DNA from: JBCCMB01 sp039026555
GTDB taxonomy: Bacteria; Pseudomonadota; Alphaproteobacteria; Caulobacterales; Hyphomonadaceae
NCBI GenBank assembly: GCA_039026555.1
Contig: JBCCMB010000094.1
Span: 1 to 11,050 of the forward strand
Direction of reading: 5' to 3'
Length of the DNA stretch: 11,050 nucleotides
Part shown: in pieces, positions 1 to 7,151 of the stretch
Numbering within the stretch: position 1 is the stretch's first letter
Layout: each line of letters starts with the position of its first letter
Program-made: the position numbers and the translations under genes
The notes under the pieces: generated by a model
Told to the model about the DNA's origin: nothing
Databases searched by the model: none
What the model saw: only the letters and a program-made list of their open reading frames with translations

Positions 1-782
1 GCTTGCGACAATAGATCCGCCGCTATCCACGCTGGGTCATTTTGATCGTCCGCCACCACGCAAATTTCCGAGGGGCCGGCGATCGTATCGATGCCGACAT
101 CGCCGAAGACCAAACGCTTCGCCGCCGTCACATAGGCGTTTCCAGGACCGACGATCTTATCGACCGGGCGAAGATCGCCAGCGCCGTAAGCGAACGCCGC
201 CACCGCCTGAGCCCCGCCGATCGGATAGTATTCGGTAATCCCGGCGCATTGCGCAGCATAGGCCACAGCCGGGTTCAACACGCCACCCGGCGCCGGCGCC
301 GCCATCACCATTCGCGAAACGCCGGCGGTTTGCGCAGGCGCCGCGTTCATCAGCACGGAGCTAGGATAGCTCGCCCGCCCTCCGGGGACATAAAGCCCAA
401 CGGCGTCGATCGGCGTCCAACGCCAGCCGAGATCCAAGCCCGCTGCATCTGTGAAGCGATGATCCTGCGGCAATTGCGCCGCGTGGTAGTCGCGAATTCG
501 TTTTGCGGCGAACTCTATCGCTTCACGGACATTCGTCGGGCATTGCGCCGCCAGCTGATCCAAATCGACGCGCTCTGACTGTAACGTTTCGGGATCAATC
601 TCCAGCTGATCAAATTTGGCCGTTATCTCGGCCACGGCGCCGCCACCGCGCGCGCGAACGTCGGCGACGATATCAGCCGCCGCCGCATCTGCGCCGCCCG
701 CGCCGCCGCCCCGGGGCTCGCGCAGAAAGCCTTCAAAACGCTCGGAAAAATCCGAGTCTGCACTGTTAAACCGCCGCGCCAT
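1..782 (-). CDS. hisD: Histidinol dehydrogenase, N-terminal 260 residues (C-terminus beyond window)
   Basis: HisD oxidises L-histidinol in two NAD-dependent steps to L-histidine, the end of histidine synthesis, in the cytoplasm with a bound zinc. The frame is open from the ATG at 782 to the window edge. Recognisable family blocks are GLYVPGGRASYPSSVLMN (about 129-146), YYPIGGAQAVAAFAYG (185-200), KIVGPGNAYVTAAKR (209-223) and DTIAGPSEI (232-240). The last complete codon is the Gln of DLLSQ (residue 260), which matches the family's zinc-ligand Gln; the following zinc His and the catalytic Glu-His pair lie outside. E. coli HisD is 434 residues, so about 60 percent is present. The start lies 2 bases after the stop of the DUF2948 gene, with a GGAG about 10 bases upstream inside that gene, so translational coupling is likely. 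Identification is secure; completeness cannot be judged. Confidence 0.95.
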   Translation of the reverse strand, partial: MARRFNSADSDFSERFEGFLREPRGGGAGGADAAAADIVADVRARGGGAVAEITAKFDQLEIDPETLQSERVDLDQLAAQCPTNVREAIEFAAKRIRDYHAAQLPQDHRFTDAAGLDLGWRWTPIDAVGLYVPGGRASYPSSVLMNAAPAQTAGVSRMVMAAPAPGGVLNPAVAYAAQCAGITEYYPIGGAQAVAAFAYGAGDLRPVDKIVGPGNAYVTAAKRLVFGDVGIDTIAGPSEICVVADDQNDPAWIAADLLSQ

Positions 783-784
783 CC

Positions 785-1246
785 CTAAAGCGCTCCATCT
801 TGCTGGCGTTTGTCATGATCCGGCTTGCGCCGCGTCGGCCAGATCTTATCGCCATCGATTAGTGTTGCGTCGACGCACTCCACGTCCAGCATTATTTCAG
901 CGCCGCCTGCAAAACTCAGGCGCAATCCGCCCGCAGGCGCCTCGTCTCCGGGCTCAAACACCGCCGACAAGAGCGCTAAAACCTCATCATCTCCGCGCGG
1001 CGGCATGCCCCTCGTTTTGACGCTCAAGACCGTATCAAAGGCCAAGATCGCGCGCGCCCGAAAATAGGGTCCGCGTTCGCCGGCGTTCTCCCATTGGAAC
1101 CGGTTCATCTCGAAAGAAAACCGCCGTCGATTAGCGTCGAACGCGATATCCGACGCCTTAACCAGCCCGTCCTGCGCAGCGGCTGAGACAAGCGCCAACC
1201 CTTCCGGCGTGCTGGCGGTTAGGCGCAAGGGCGCCGGTCTAGGCAT
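785..1246 (-). CDS. DUF2948 family protein
   Basis: This is a 153-residue protein of the DUF2948 family, which in alphaproteobacteria is typically encoded between murA and hisD. Its biochemical role is not known to me. The sequence begins PLRLTASTPEGLALVSAAAQ, continues with a basic segment ANRRRFSFEMNRFQWE (about 38-53), a hydrophobic strand-rich middle ILAFDTVLSVKTRG (67-80) and a conserved-looking LDVECVDATLIDG (119-131), and ends in a charged tail (about 137-150). There is no signal peptide or membrane segment, so it is probably cytoplasmic. The start is preceded by GGAG about 11 bases upstream. The gene starts 27 bases after the murA stop and its own stop is 2 bases from hisD, so the three are probably co-transcribed. 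The family call rests on sequence character plus gene order. Confidence 0.85.
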   Translation of the reverse strand: MPRPAPLRLTASTPEGLALVSAAAQDGLVKASDIAFDANRRRFSFEMNRFQWENAGERGPYFRARAILAFDTVLSVKTRGMPPRGDDEVLALLSAVFEPGDEAPAGGLRLSFAGGAEIMLDVECVDATLIDGDKIWPTRRKPDHDKRQQDGAL

Positions 1247-1273
1247 GGTGGTCGTCGCTCCGAAATCGTCGCC

Positions 1274-2539
1274 CTAATCGCCGCGACGTTCGATCTTGGC
1301 GCCGCAAGCGCTCAGCTTATCTTCCAAATTCTCGAACCCGCGGTCCAAATGGTAGACGCGGTTCACCACAGTTTCCCCCTCCGCGACAAGCCCTGCAATG
1401 ACAAGAGAGACCGACGCGCGCAAATCCGTCGCCATCACCGGCGCACCCGTCAGCATAGGAACGCCGGTGACTACAGCCTCGCGTCCATCGACGCGGATAT
1501 CCGCGCCCAAGCGCGCCAATTCCGGCACATGCATGAAACGGTTTTCGAAAATATTCTCCCGAATGGCGGACGCCCCATCCGCTGTGGCCATCAACGCCAT
1601 GAACTGCGCCTGAAGATCAGTTGCGAAGCCTGGATGGGGCTGAACATCTACGTCCACCGCTTTTAATCGTCCATTGACGCGGGACACGCGCAGCCCGTCA
1701 TTTTCAACACGCGTCTCAACGCCGGCGCGGTTTAAATGATCGCAGAGCGCCGTTAACGCATCGCTCGGCGCGTCCTTCAACAACACATCGCCGCCTGTCG
1801 CCGCGACGGCCATGGCGTAAGTGCCCGCTTCAATCCGGTCCGCCATGACGAATTGGCTCGCTCCGCCGAGTTTTTCGACGCCGTCTATGGTGATCGTCGG
1901 CGTTCCGGCGCCCGATATCTTCGCGCCCATGGCATTCAACATCGTTGCGATATCGACGATCTCCGGCTCGCAAGCCGCGTTAAGGATCCGCGTGACGCCT
2001 TTGGCTAGCGTCGCCGCCAGCATGGTGTGCTCCGTCGCGCCGACCGAGGGGAAAGGCAGCTCAACATCCGTCCCCTTCAGCCCGTGCACGGCGGCGGCTT
2101 TCACATAACCTTCCTCAATCGCGATATCCGCGCCCATCGCCTCAAACGCCGCGAGATGAAAATTGACCGGACGCGCGCCAATGGCGCAGCCGCCGGGCAA
2201 TGAGACGGTTGCATGCCCCATACGCGCCAAAAGCGGCCCCAACACGTTAAAACTCGCGCGCATTTTCCGCACCTGGTCATAGGGCGCGATGGTGCTTGTC
2301 AAATTGGCGGCGTTCAGCCGGCACACGTTTTCGCCCTTAGGCCAATAAACTTCGACGCCCAAAGACGCTAAAAGCTCCGATAAAAAGCGCGTATCCGCCA
2401 GATTCGGCATACGTCGCAGCGTCACCGGCTGGTCGGTGAGAAGCGACGCCACCATAAGCTTGAGCGCCGAATTTTTTGCGCCGGAAATAGGAATTTCGCC
2501 GGTCAGCGGACCGTTCCCGGTAATGATTAATCTGTCCAT
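1274..2539 (-). CDS. murA: UDP-N-acetylglucosamine 1-carboxyvinyltransferase (MurA)
   Basis: MurA transfers enolpyruvate from phosphoenolpyruvate to UDP-GlcNAc, the first committed step of peptidoglycan precursor synthesis, in the cytoplasm; it is the fosfomycin target. I chose the ATG at 2539 (MDRLIITGN, 421 residues; E. coli 419). The frame extends to a GTG at 2575, but the extra 12 residues are not typical. Visible active-site features are Lys22 in SGAKNSALKL, Cys118 in LPGGCAIGARPVNFH (the fosfomycin-reactive Cys, so the enzyme should be of the sensitive type), the Asp of FATDLQAQF and the Arg of TDLRASVSLV near the C-terminus. It is followed closely by the DUF2948 gene and hisD. The ribosome-binding site before this ATG is poor, so the start is less certain than the function. 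Confidence 0.96.
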   Translation of the reverse strand: MDRLIITGNGPLTGEIPISGAKNSALKLMVASLLTDQPVTLRRMPNLADTRFLSELLASLGVEVYWPKGENVCRLNAANLTSTIAPYDQVRKMRASFNVLGPLLARMGHATVSLPGGCAIGARPVNFHLAAFEAMGADIAIEEGYVKAAAVHGLKGTDVELPFPSVGATEHTMLAATLAKGVTRILNAACEPEIVDIATMLNAMGAKISGAGTPTITIDGVEKLGGASQFVMADRIEAGTYAMAVAATGGDVLLKDAPSDALTALCDHLNRAGVETRVENDGLRVSRVNGRLKAVDVDVQPHPGFATDLQAQFMALMATADGASAIRENIFENRFMHVPELARLGADIRVDGREAVVTGVPMLTGAPVMATDLRASVSLVIAGLVAEGETVVNRVYHLDRGFENLEDKLSACGAKIERRGD

Positions 2540-2584
2540 AGCGCCGAGATAAAGCGGGAATCGCGGCGTCGGCACGGCGCGGCG

Positions 2585-2617
2585 ACGTCAATCCGGCGTC
2601 AATCCCGCGTCAATCGT
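2585..2617. repeat. Three tandem 11-bp repeats between the small basic ORF and murA
   Basis: Three consecutive 11-base units share the core CGTCAATC: ACGTCAATCCG (2585-2595), GCGTCAATCCC (2596-2606) and GCGTCAATCGT (2607-2617). On the minus strand each contains TTGACG, like an alphaproteobacterial -35 hexamer. The third unit overlaps the TGA stop of the 56-residue ORF. About one helical turn per unit would put any bound protein on one face of the DNA. Confidence 0.8.
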
Positions 2618-2780
2618 CAGGATTGGCGGGCCTTTGCGTGTTTTCAACGTCTTTGGCGACGGCCTTTCGCTGCGCCGCCTTGCGTCGGCGCAGATTGGCG
2701 CGCAAGGCCTCGGCGAGGCGCGCTTCACGGGTCGATGCGCGAGATGCGCCGCCAGCCTGATCTGTCGGTTTCTTCGCCAT
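2610..2780 (-). CDS. Small basic hypothetical protein (56 residues) upstream of murA
   Basis: An ORF from ATG 2780 to TGA 2610 encodes 56 residues. It starts MAKKPTDQAGGASR and has a core ARLAEALRANLRRRKAAQRK (about 20-39), predicted to be a strongly basic amphipathic helix, and ends in an acidic tail NPDD. Short proteins with an LRANLRRRKAQ-like helix occur in many alphaproteobacteria as unnamed conserved genes; that is recollection, not a search. GGATAGG lies about 8 bases before the ATG and supports this start; an in-frame GTG exists 9 bases upstream. It runs in the same direction as murA and ends 70 bases before it, so it may be the first gene of that operon. The basic helix would suit nucleic-acid or membrane-surface binding, but no function is shown. 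A longer overlapping frame in this region is judged to be spurious. Confidence 0.65.
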   Translation of the reverse strand: MAKKPTDQAGGASRASTREARLAEALRANLRRRKAAQRKAVAKDVENTQRPANPDD

Positions 2781-2892
2781 GGCTGACACCTATCCGCCCT
2801 GCCCCTTTCCATCAACACCGACGCAGTCGTCAAATCCATCCGGTGAGCATTCGAACAAGAACGGAGTGCGCAAACCGCAACAGCTAGGAGGC

Positions 2893-2921
2893 TTGCCGAT
2901 ACCCGCAAAAATCAATAAGCA
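2893..2921 (+). promoter_or_regulatory. Possible promoter of tRNA-Thr
   Basis: TTGCCG (2893-2898) is separated by 17 bases from TAAGCA (2916-2921), 11 bases before the tRNA 5' end. The -35 is a good match and the -10 is poor. Position supports it more than sequence does. Confidence 0.3.
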
Positions 2922-2932
2922 CGGGGCTCGTC

Positions 2933-3007
2933 GCCGCAGTAGCTCAGTGGTAGAGCGCATCATTGGTAATGATGAGGTCGGGAGTTCAACTCTCCCCTGC
3001 GGCACCA
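2933..3007 (+). tRNA. tRNA-Thr (anticodon GGT)
   Basis: The 75-base gene folds as a full cloverleaf: acceptor GCCGCAG (2933-2939) pairs with CTGCGGC (2997-3003); D stem GCTC/GAGC with loop AGTGGTA; anticodon stem CATCA/TGATG with loop TTGGTAA, giving anticodon GGT at 2965-2967, which reads threonine codons ACC/ACU; T stem GGGAG/CTCCC with loop TTCAACT. The discriminator is A3004 and CCA is encoded at 3005-3007. It stands alone between the small ORF upstream of murA and the enoyl-CoA hydratase-family gene, with no second tRNA nearby. Confidence 0.97.
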
Positions 3008-3033
3008 TTTGAAATCGGCCAGACACGCTGATT

Positions 3034-3056
3034 TTGTTGATCCGTGGGATCAAAAA
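3034..3056. terminator. Hairpin between tRNA-Thr and the convergent hydratase gene; possible terminator
   Basis: A perfect 7-bp stem TTGATCC/GGATCAA (3037-3043, 3047-3053) has a 3-base GTG loop and can extend by two A-T pairs past a mismatch. It lies 30 bases after the tRNA and about 80 bases past the stop of the convergent gene at 3132. There is no clean T-run on either strand, so intrinsic termination is uncertain; it may instead be a processing or Rho-associated hairpin. Confidence 0.35.
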
Positions 3057-3131
3057 TAGACTGAGGATGCTCCGCAAGGGGCGCTATCAAGATAAGCCGC
3101 CTATTCCAGTGAAACGCCAAGCGCTTTTCGT

Positions 3132-3929
3132 CTATTCTGCGGACGAACCCTTCTGATCGCGTCCTCTCGCCGTCACTTGCTTCCGCGCCGCCTCCACTGC
3201 GTCGGCAGTGACAGATTCCGCGTACTCGGCGGAGCGCTTAATCTCCATTTCGAGGCCGTCGCCAAACGTCGACGCATAGCCCTCATCAATGGTTTTCTTA
3301 TAATTGAGTATCAGCGCCGGATCACAGCTCGCCATGTCCGCAGCGAGCTTTAGCGCTGCGGGCGCCAATTCATCGGGCTCGTAAATCCGATTGACCAATC
3401 CCCAGCGCTCCGCAGTCTCAGCATCCAAGAAATTGCCGGACAGCGACAATTCCTTCGCGCGACTGATGCCGATTAATCGTGAGAGTTTTTGCGACAAGCC
3501 CCATCCAGGCATAATCCCCACGCGGGCGTGCGTGTCGGCGAATTTAGCATTGGTGCTGGCCAGCAGAACATCGCACATCAATGCCAGTTCAAACCCGCCC
3601 GTAATGGCGAAGCCGTTGATCGCGCCGATGATCGGCCACGGATAAGCGCATAGTCCGCGCGCCAGATCAATCTCCGCCGCCTCTTCGCCCACGCCGAGCG
3701 CGAAACCGGTTTCGCCCGCTTCTTTTAGGTCGACGCCGGCTGTGAAGGCCCGGCCGGCGCCGGTAAGCACCACCGCGCGGATATCTTCATCCTCGGCCAA
3801 ATCAGCGAAGGTCGAGACGATGGCGCGCCGTAAATCACGATTGAGCGCGTTGAGCGCATCCGGCCGGTTCAGCGTGACAAGCGCCACAGGCCCGTCCTTT
3901 TCGACCAAGATAATGTCGGCTTCGCTCAT
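3132..3929 (-). CDS. Enoyl-CoA hydratase/isomerase (crotonase) family protein
   Basis: This 265-residue protein has the normal length and motifs of a crotonase-fold enzyme acting on an acyl-CoA in the cytoplasm. VALVTLNRPDALNALN (about 15-30) is the N-terminal signature, AFTAGVDLKE (61-70) carries the first oxyanion-hole segment, and INGFAITGGFELALMCD (104-120) carries the second oxyanion glycine and Glu114, matching rat Glu144. The second hydratase glutamate (rat Glu164, in a PEI..G..PG motif) aligns with His134 in ADTHARVGIMPGWG, so a plain beta-oxidation hydratase role should not be assumed. A strong AGGAG lies about 8 bases before the ATG. It is divergent from the flavoprotein gene (127 bases apart) and has no fatty-acid neighbours in the window. 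The family is certain; substrate and reaction are not. Confidence 0.9.
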   Translation of the reverse strand: MSEADIILVEKDGPVALVTLNRPDALNALNRDLRRAIVSTFADLAEDEDIRAVVLTGAGRAFTAGVDLKEAGETGFALGVGEEAAEIDLARGLCAYPWPIIGAINGFAITGGFELALMCDVLLASTNAKFADTHARVGIMPGWGLSQKLSRLIGISRAKELSLSGNFLDAETAERWGLVNRIYEPDELAPAALKLAADMASCDPALILNYKKTIDEGYASTFGDGLEMEIKRSAEYAESVTADAVEAARKQVTARGRDQKGSSAE

Positions 3930-4056
3930 TGGCGCTCTCCTTTTAAGGCGTTCCTCTAAGTATCACTCCTAGACCTGCAGCCGCCTTCGCGAAAGCGGTG
4001 GACAAGCAGTTGACGCAACGCCATTTGAACGGAACGCCTATCAATGGAGACGCCCT

Positions 4057-5739
4057 ATGGCCGACGACATCCGCGCCGACGTACCGCCTGAGGTCAATCG
4101 ACGCTTCACCCCTGAAGAAATCGAGCGGATGACGGCGTATGGCGACGTACTCGATCGCAAAGCGGGCGACATGTTGTTCCGCGAGGGCGACAAACAAATT
4201 GGCTGCTATATTTTGATGTCGGGCCAGTTGGATATCGAATTCTTTGAAAACGGAGAGAAAACCCGCATTGGCTGGCTAGAACCGGGACAATTCACCGGCG
4301 ATGTCTCGATCATCGCCGGCCAAGCCTCCAGCGTCTTCGCGCAGATGAAAAAGGACGGGCAAGTGCTGCACTTGCCGCACGACAAGCTTCAGCGCTTGCT
4401 CGTCGAGGATTCGCGGCTATCCGATGCATTTGTGAGCTCGTTTATGGCGCGGCGCGCCTGGCAAAGAGCTAGCGGCCGGTCTTCCGTGACCGTCATCGGC
4501 GCGCCCTATAATCGCGAGACCTTCGCCATTCGCGATTTGCTCACCAAGCATGATCTCACATTCCATTTTTTGGATCCCGATACGCATCCCCTCGCTGCAA
4601 AAGCGCTCGCAGCGGTTGATCTTACGGTCGAGGACACGCCTGTGGTTCTGCGCGGCAAAAGTCTGCGCCTTGTTCAGCCCTCCTTGGAGGACATCTCCAA
4701 AGCTTTCGGTTTGGATTTGCTGCCGGACGGTGCATGCGCAGATGTATTAGTGATCGGTGCGGGCCCCGGCGGACTAGCCGCTTCTGTCTACGCCGCCTCC
4801 GAGGGCCTAAGCGTCCTCACGCTTGATATGGCCGCGCCTGGCGGCCAAGCGGCGACCAGCTCCAAGATCGAGAATTATCTGGGCTTTCCAACGGGCATAT
4901 CCGGCCGCGAATTGGCGGACCGAGCCGCCGTTCAGGCGCAAAAATTCGGCGCGCGCATCGCAGGCCCCGTGACCGCCGAAGCGCTTGAACGCGTTGAGGA
5001 TGATTATCGCCTCACGCTGAAGGACGGCAGGTCTTTTGGAGCGCGGGCGGTTGTACTCGCCATGGGCGCGCAATACCGCAAATTGCCGATCGAGAATTTG
5101 GAATTCTTCGAAGGTCGCGGCGTTTACTACGGCGCAACGCCGATGGAAGCGCAGTTGTGCGGAGACGCCACGGTTGCAGTGGTGGGCGCGGGAAATTCGG
5201 CGGGACAAGGTGCGGTCTTCTTGTCGCAAACAGCGGCTGAGGTGCATGTCGCTTATCGCCGCGCCAACATCCGCGACACCATGTCGGAATATCTCGTGCG
5301 CCGACTTGAAGAGACGCCGAACATTCACTTGCACCCCAACACGGAAGTAACGCGGCTGGAGGGCTGCGACGAGAGGCTGCGAAAAGCGGAACTCGTCGAC
5401 AATGCACAGAACAAACGATTCACTGTCGACCTGCCTTTCCTATTCATGTTTATCGGCGCGCAGCCCTGCACCGAGTGGCTGCCGGACAGCGTGGCCTGCG
5501 ACGGCAAAGGCTTCCTAAAAACGGGGCCAGACGTCACAAATTTGGAGCTGGTCCGTGCGGGATGGACGCTCGACCGCATGCCGACCCGCTATGAGACGGC
5601 TTGGCCAGGCGTCTACGCCGTGGGCGATGTGCGCTCAGGCTCCGTCAAGCGCGTGGCGTCGGCGGTGGGCGAAGGCTCAGTCGTCATAAGCGACGTGCAT
5701 GCGGCGATCTCTGAGAAATCGCCCGGCGAGCCGGCTTAG
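4057..5739 (+). CDS. Fusion flavoprotein: CRP-like sensor domain + glutaredoxin-like domain + thioredoxin-reductase-like oxidoreductase
   Basis: This is a 560-residue, apparently cytoplasmic protein in three parts. Residues about 18-135 resemble a cyclic-nucleotide-binding (CRP) beta-roll (MLFREGDKQIGCYILMSGQ). Its phosphate-binding cassette reads GDVSIIAGQASS (81-92), where CRP has GE and an Arg, so Glu is Asp82 and the cAMP-binding Arg is Ser92. Residues about 142-215 look like a glutaredoxin fold (TVIGAPYN, later DTPVVLRG), with APYN where CPYC would be. Residues 228-555 are a thioredoxin-reductase-like FAD/NADPH body: FAD motif VIGAGPGGLAAS (232-243), GGQAATSSKIENYLGFPTG (262-280), second nucleotide motif VAVVGAGNSAGQGAVFLS (373-390) and the FAD-binding VYAVGDVR (519-526). 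The active-site CATC is replaced by GATP (359-362). The start has GGAGA about 8 bases upstream. It probably oxidises NAD(P)H with a partner other than thioredoxin; the substrate is unknown. Confidence 0.88.
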   Translation: MADDIRADVPPEVNRRFTPEEIERMTAYGDVLDRKAGDMLFREGDKQIGCYILMSGQLDIEFFENGEKTRIGWLEPGQFTGDVSIIAGQASSVFAQMKKDGQVLHLPHDKLQRLLVEDSRLSDAFVSSFMARRAWQRASGRSSVTVIGAPYNRETFAIRDLLTKHDLTFHFLDPDTHPLAAKALAAVDLTVEDTPVVLRGKSLRLVQPSLEDISKAFGLDLLPDGACADVLVIGAGPGGLAASVYAASEGLSVLTLDMAAPGGQAATSSKIENYLGFPTGISGRELADRAAVQAQKFGARIAGPVTAEALERVEDDYRLTLKDGRSFGARAVVLAMGAQYRKLPIENLEFFEGRGVYYGATPMEAQLCGDATVAVVGAGNSAGQGAVFLSQTAAEVHVAYRRANIRDTMSEYLVRRLEETPNIHLHPNTEVTRLEGCDERLRKAELVDNAQNKRFTVDLPFLFMFIGAQPCTEWLPDSVACDGKGFLKTGPDVTNLELVRAGWTLDRMPTRYETAWPGVYAVGDVRSGSVKRVASAVGEGSVVISDVHAAISEKSPGEPA

Positions 5740-5762
5740 AGCTATTCGGAGTTAGCCCACAT

Positions 5763-5800
5763 AAAAAAGCGGAGCTTTGCGGCTCCGCTTTCTTGTTTTG
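5763..5800. terminator. Bidirectional intrinsic terminator between the flavoprotein gene and icd
   Basis: A 10-bp stem AAAGCGGAGC (5766-5775) pairs with GCTCCGCTTT (5782-5791) around the loop TTTGCG. The plus strand continues with TCTTGTTTT; the minus strand continues with six Ts from 5768 down to 5763. It lies 24 bases past the flavoprotein stop and about 20 bases past the convergent icd stop, so it should end both transcripts. Confidence 0.9.
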
Positions 5801-5818
5801 GCCGTTAGGCGGATAGCC

Positions 5819-7039
5819 TTAGGCGTTCGCCATCGCTTCTTGGAAATTGGAGGCGACCTGCTCCAAAAAGCCTTCTGTGGTGAGCCAGGACTGATCGGCG
5901 CCGACCAACAGCGCCAAATCCTTCGTCATATGGCCGTTCTCGACCGTCGAGATGACGGTCTTCTCCAGCGTTTCGGCGAAATTGACCAATGCGGCGTTGC
6001 CGTCGATCCGGCCGCGATGCCCTAGACCGCGCGTCCAGGCGAAAATCGACGCGATGGAGTTGGTCGACGTCGCCTCGCCTTTTTGGTGATTGCGATAATG
6101 GCGCGTCACCGTACCGTGCGCGGCTTCGGCCTCCACGGTTTTACCGTCGGGCGACATGAGAACGGACGTCATCAAGCCAAGGGACCCAAAGCCTTGCGCC
6201 GCTGTGTCGGACTGCACGTCGCCATCATAGTTTTTACACGCCCAGACATAGCCGCCGGACCATTTCATGGCCGCCGCCACCATATCGTCGATGAGACGGT
6301 GCTCATAATGGCCGCCGAATTCTTTGAACTGTGCTTCGAACTCGGTTTCGTAGATCTCTTGGAACAGATCTTTGAAACGGCCGTCATAGACCTTCATGAT
6401 CGTGTTCTTGGTGGAGAGATAAACCGGCCATTTGCGCGACAAGCCATAATTGAAGCACGAACGGGCGAAATCCTTGATCGACTGATCGAGATTGTACATG
6501 CCCATGGTGACGCCGGCGTCGGGGAAGTCGAAAATCTCTTTTTCAATCGTCTCGGACCCGTCCGCCGCTTCCCATTTCATGGTCAGCTTGCCCTTGCCGG
6601 GAACGAGGAAGTCGGTTGCGCGGTATTGGTCGCCAAACGCGTGGCGGCCGATCACATATGGCTCGGTCCAACCGGGCACCAAGCGCGGGACGTTCTTAAT
6701 GACAATCGGTTCGCGAAAGACCACGCCGCCGAGAATGTTGCGGATCGTGCCGTTGGGCGAGCGATACATGCGCTTCAGGTCAAACTCTTCGACGCGCGCT
6801 TCGTCCGGCGTGATCGTAGCGCATTTAACGGCGACGCCGTATTTTTTCGTGGCTTCGGCGGCGTCTACGGTGATTTGGTCGTCAGTGGCGTCGCGCGCCT
6901 CGATGCCGAGATCGAAATATTTCAGGTCGATGTCCAGATAGGGCAGGATCAACCGCTCCTTGATCATCGCCCAGATAATCCGGGTCATTTCATCGCCGTC
7001 CATTTCGACGACGGGGTTGTCCACCTTGATCACGGCCAT
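5819..7039 (-). CDS. icd: NADP-dependent isocitrate dehydrogenase (type II, eukaryote-like)
   Basis: This enzyme oxidatively decarboxylates isocitrate to 2-oxoglutarate, making NADPH, in the TCA cycle. At 406 residues it matches the homodimeric family that includes mammalian IDH1/IDH2, typical of alphaproteobacteria, rather than the E. coli type. Substrate residues are in place: Ser94 and Arg100 in RSPNGTIRNILGG, Arg109, Arg132, Tyr139 and Lys211 (STKNTI). Metal-binding aspartates appear in LIDDM (Asp251) and NYDGDVQSD (Asp274, Asp278). HGTVTRHYR (308-316) has the Arg-His pair that reads the NADP 2'-phosphate, so NADP use is expected. The ATG at 7039 follows AGGATTAGGAT. It diverges from trmJ and ends against a shared bidirectional terminator, so it is probably transcribed alone. 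Confidence 0.97.
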   Translation of the reverse strand: MAVIKVDNPVVEMDGDEMTRIIWAMIKERLILPYLDIDLKYFDLGIEARDATDDQITVDAAEATKKYGVAVKCATITPDEARVEEFDLKRMYRSPNGTIRNILGGVVFREPIVIKNVPRLVPGWTEPYVIGRHAFGDQYRATDFLVPGKGKLTMKWEAADGSETIEKEIFDFPDAGVTMGMYNLDQSIKDFARSCFNYGLSRKWPVYLSTKNTIMKVYDGRFKDLFQEIYETEFEAQFKEFGGHYEHRLIDDMVAAAMKWSGGYVWACKNYDGDVQSDTAAQGFGSLGLMTSVLMSPDGKTVEAEAAHGTVTRHYRNHQKGEATSTNSIASIFAWTRGLGHRGRIDGNAALVNFAETLEKTVISTVENGHMTKDLALLVGADQSWLTTEGFLEQVASNFQEAMANA

Positions 7040-7067
7040 ATCCTAATCCTTCTGTGTCATAGCGTGG

Positions 7068-7107
7068 CGGGCGCAATCGGCCCGCTGAGAATTCGTAATT
7101 GCGCCCG
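7068..7107. repeat. 10-bp inverted repeat in the icd/trmJ divergent region
   Basis: CGGGCGCAAT (7068-7077) and ATTGCGCCCG (7098-7107) are perfect inverted copies separated by 20 bases that include GAATTC. The arm centres are 30 bp apart, close to three helical turns. The distal arm lies just downstream of the predicted icd -10, so the dyad would cover the icd transcription start and early leader and could be an operator. Confidence 0.6.
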
Positions 7108-7135
7108 GCTATAGCAGAGCCGGCGATGCGGTCAA
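7108..7135 (-). promoter_or_regulatory. icd: Predicted icd promoter
   Basis: Reading the minus strand, TTGACC (7135-7130) is followed after 16 bases by TATAGC (7113-7108), a good sigma-70-type match for an alphaproteobacterium. It would start the icd transcript near 7101, leaving a leader of about 60 bases. The -10 is part of the palindrome GCTATAGC, so a TATAGC also faces trmJ on the plus strand (7110-7115), but no convincing -35 was found there. Confidence 0.55.
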
Positions 7136-7151
7136 ACCGAAGCGGAAGCAT

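Noticed and set aside
42..578. 178-residue plus-strand ORF
   Set aside because: It is antisense to hisD and has the Arg/His-rich composition of a shadow frame.
2585..2617. CRISPR-like array
   Set aside because: Units are only 11 bp and contiguous with no spacers.
2588..2908. 106-residue minus-strand ORF upstream of murA
   Set aside because: It overlaps the 56-residue ORF in another frame, has Arg-rich, low-information sequence and no supporting ribosome-binding site.
2790..3077. Minus-strand 95-residue ORF containing QGRVELPTSSLPMM
   Set aside because: It is the reverse complement of the tRNA-Thr gene; this peptide is a familiar artefact of translating tRNA genes.
4010..4040. TTGACG (4010-4015) as a -35 for the flavoprotein gene
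   Set aside because: No -10-like hexamer lies at 16-18 bases; the nearest candidate is about 21 bases away.
6083..7114. 343-residue plus-strand ORF
   Set aside because: It is antisense to icd, which has every expected catalytic residue; the long open frame follows from the GC-rich codon use of icd.
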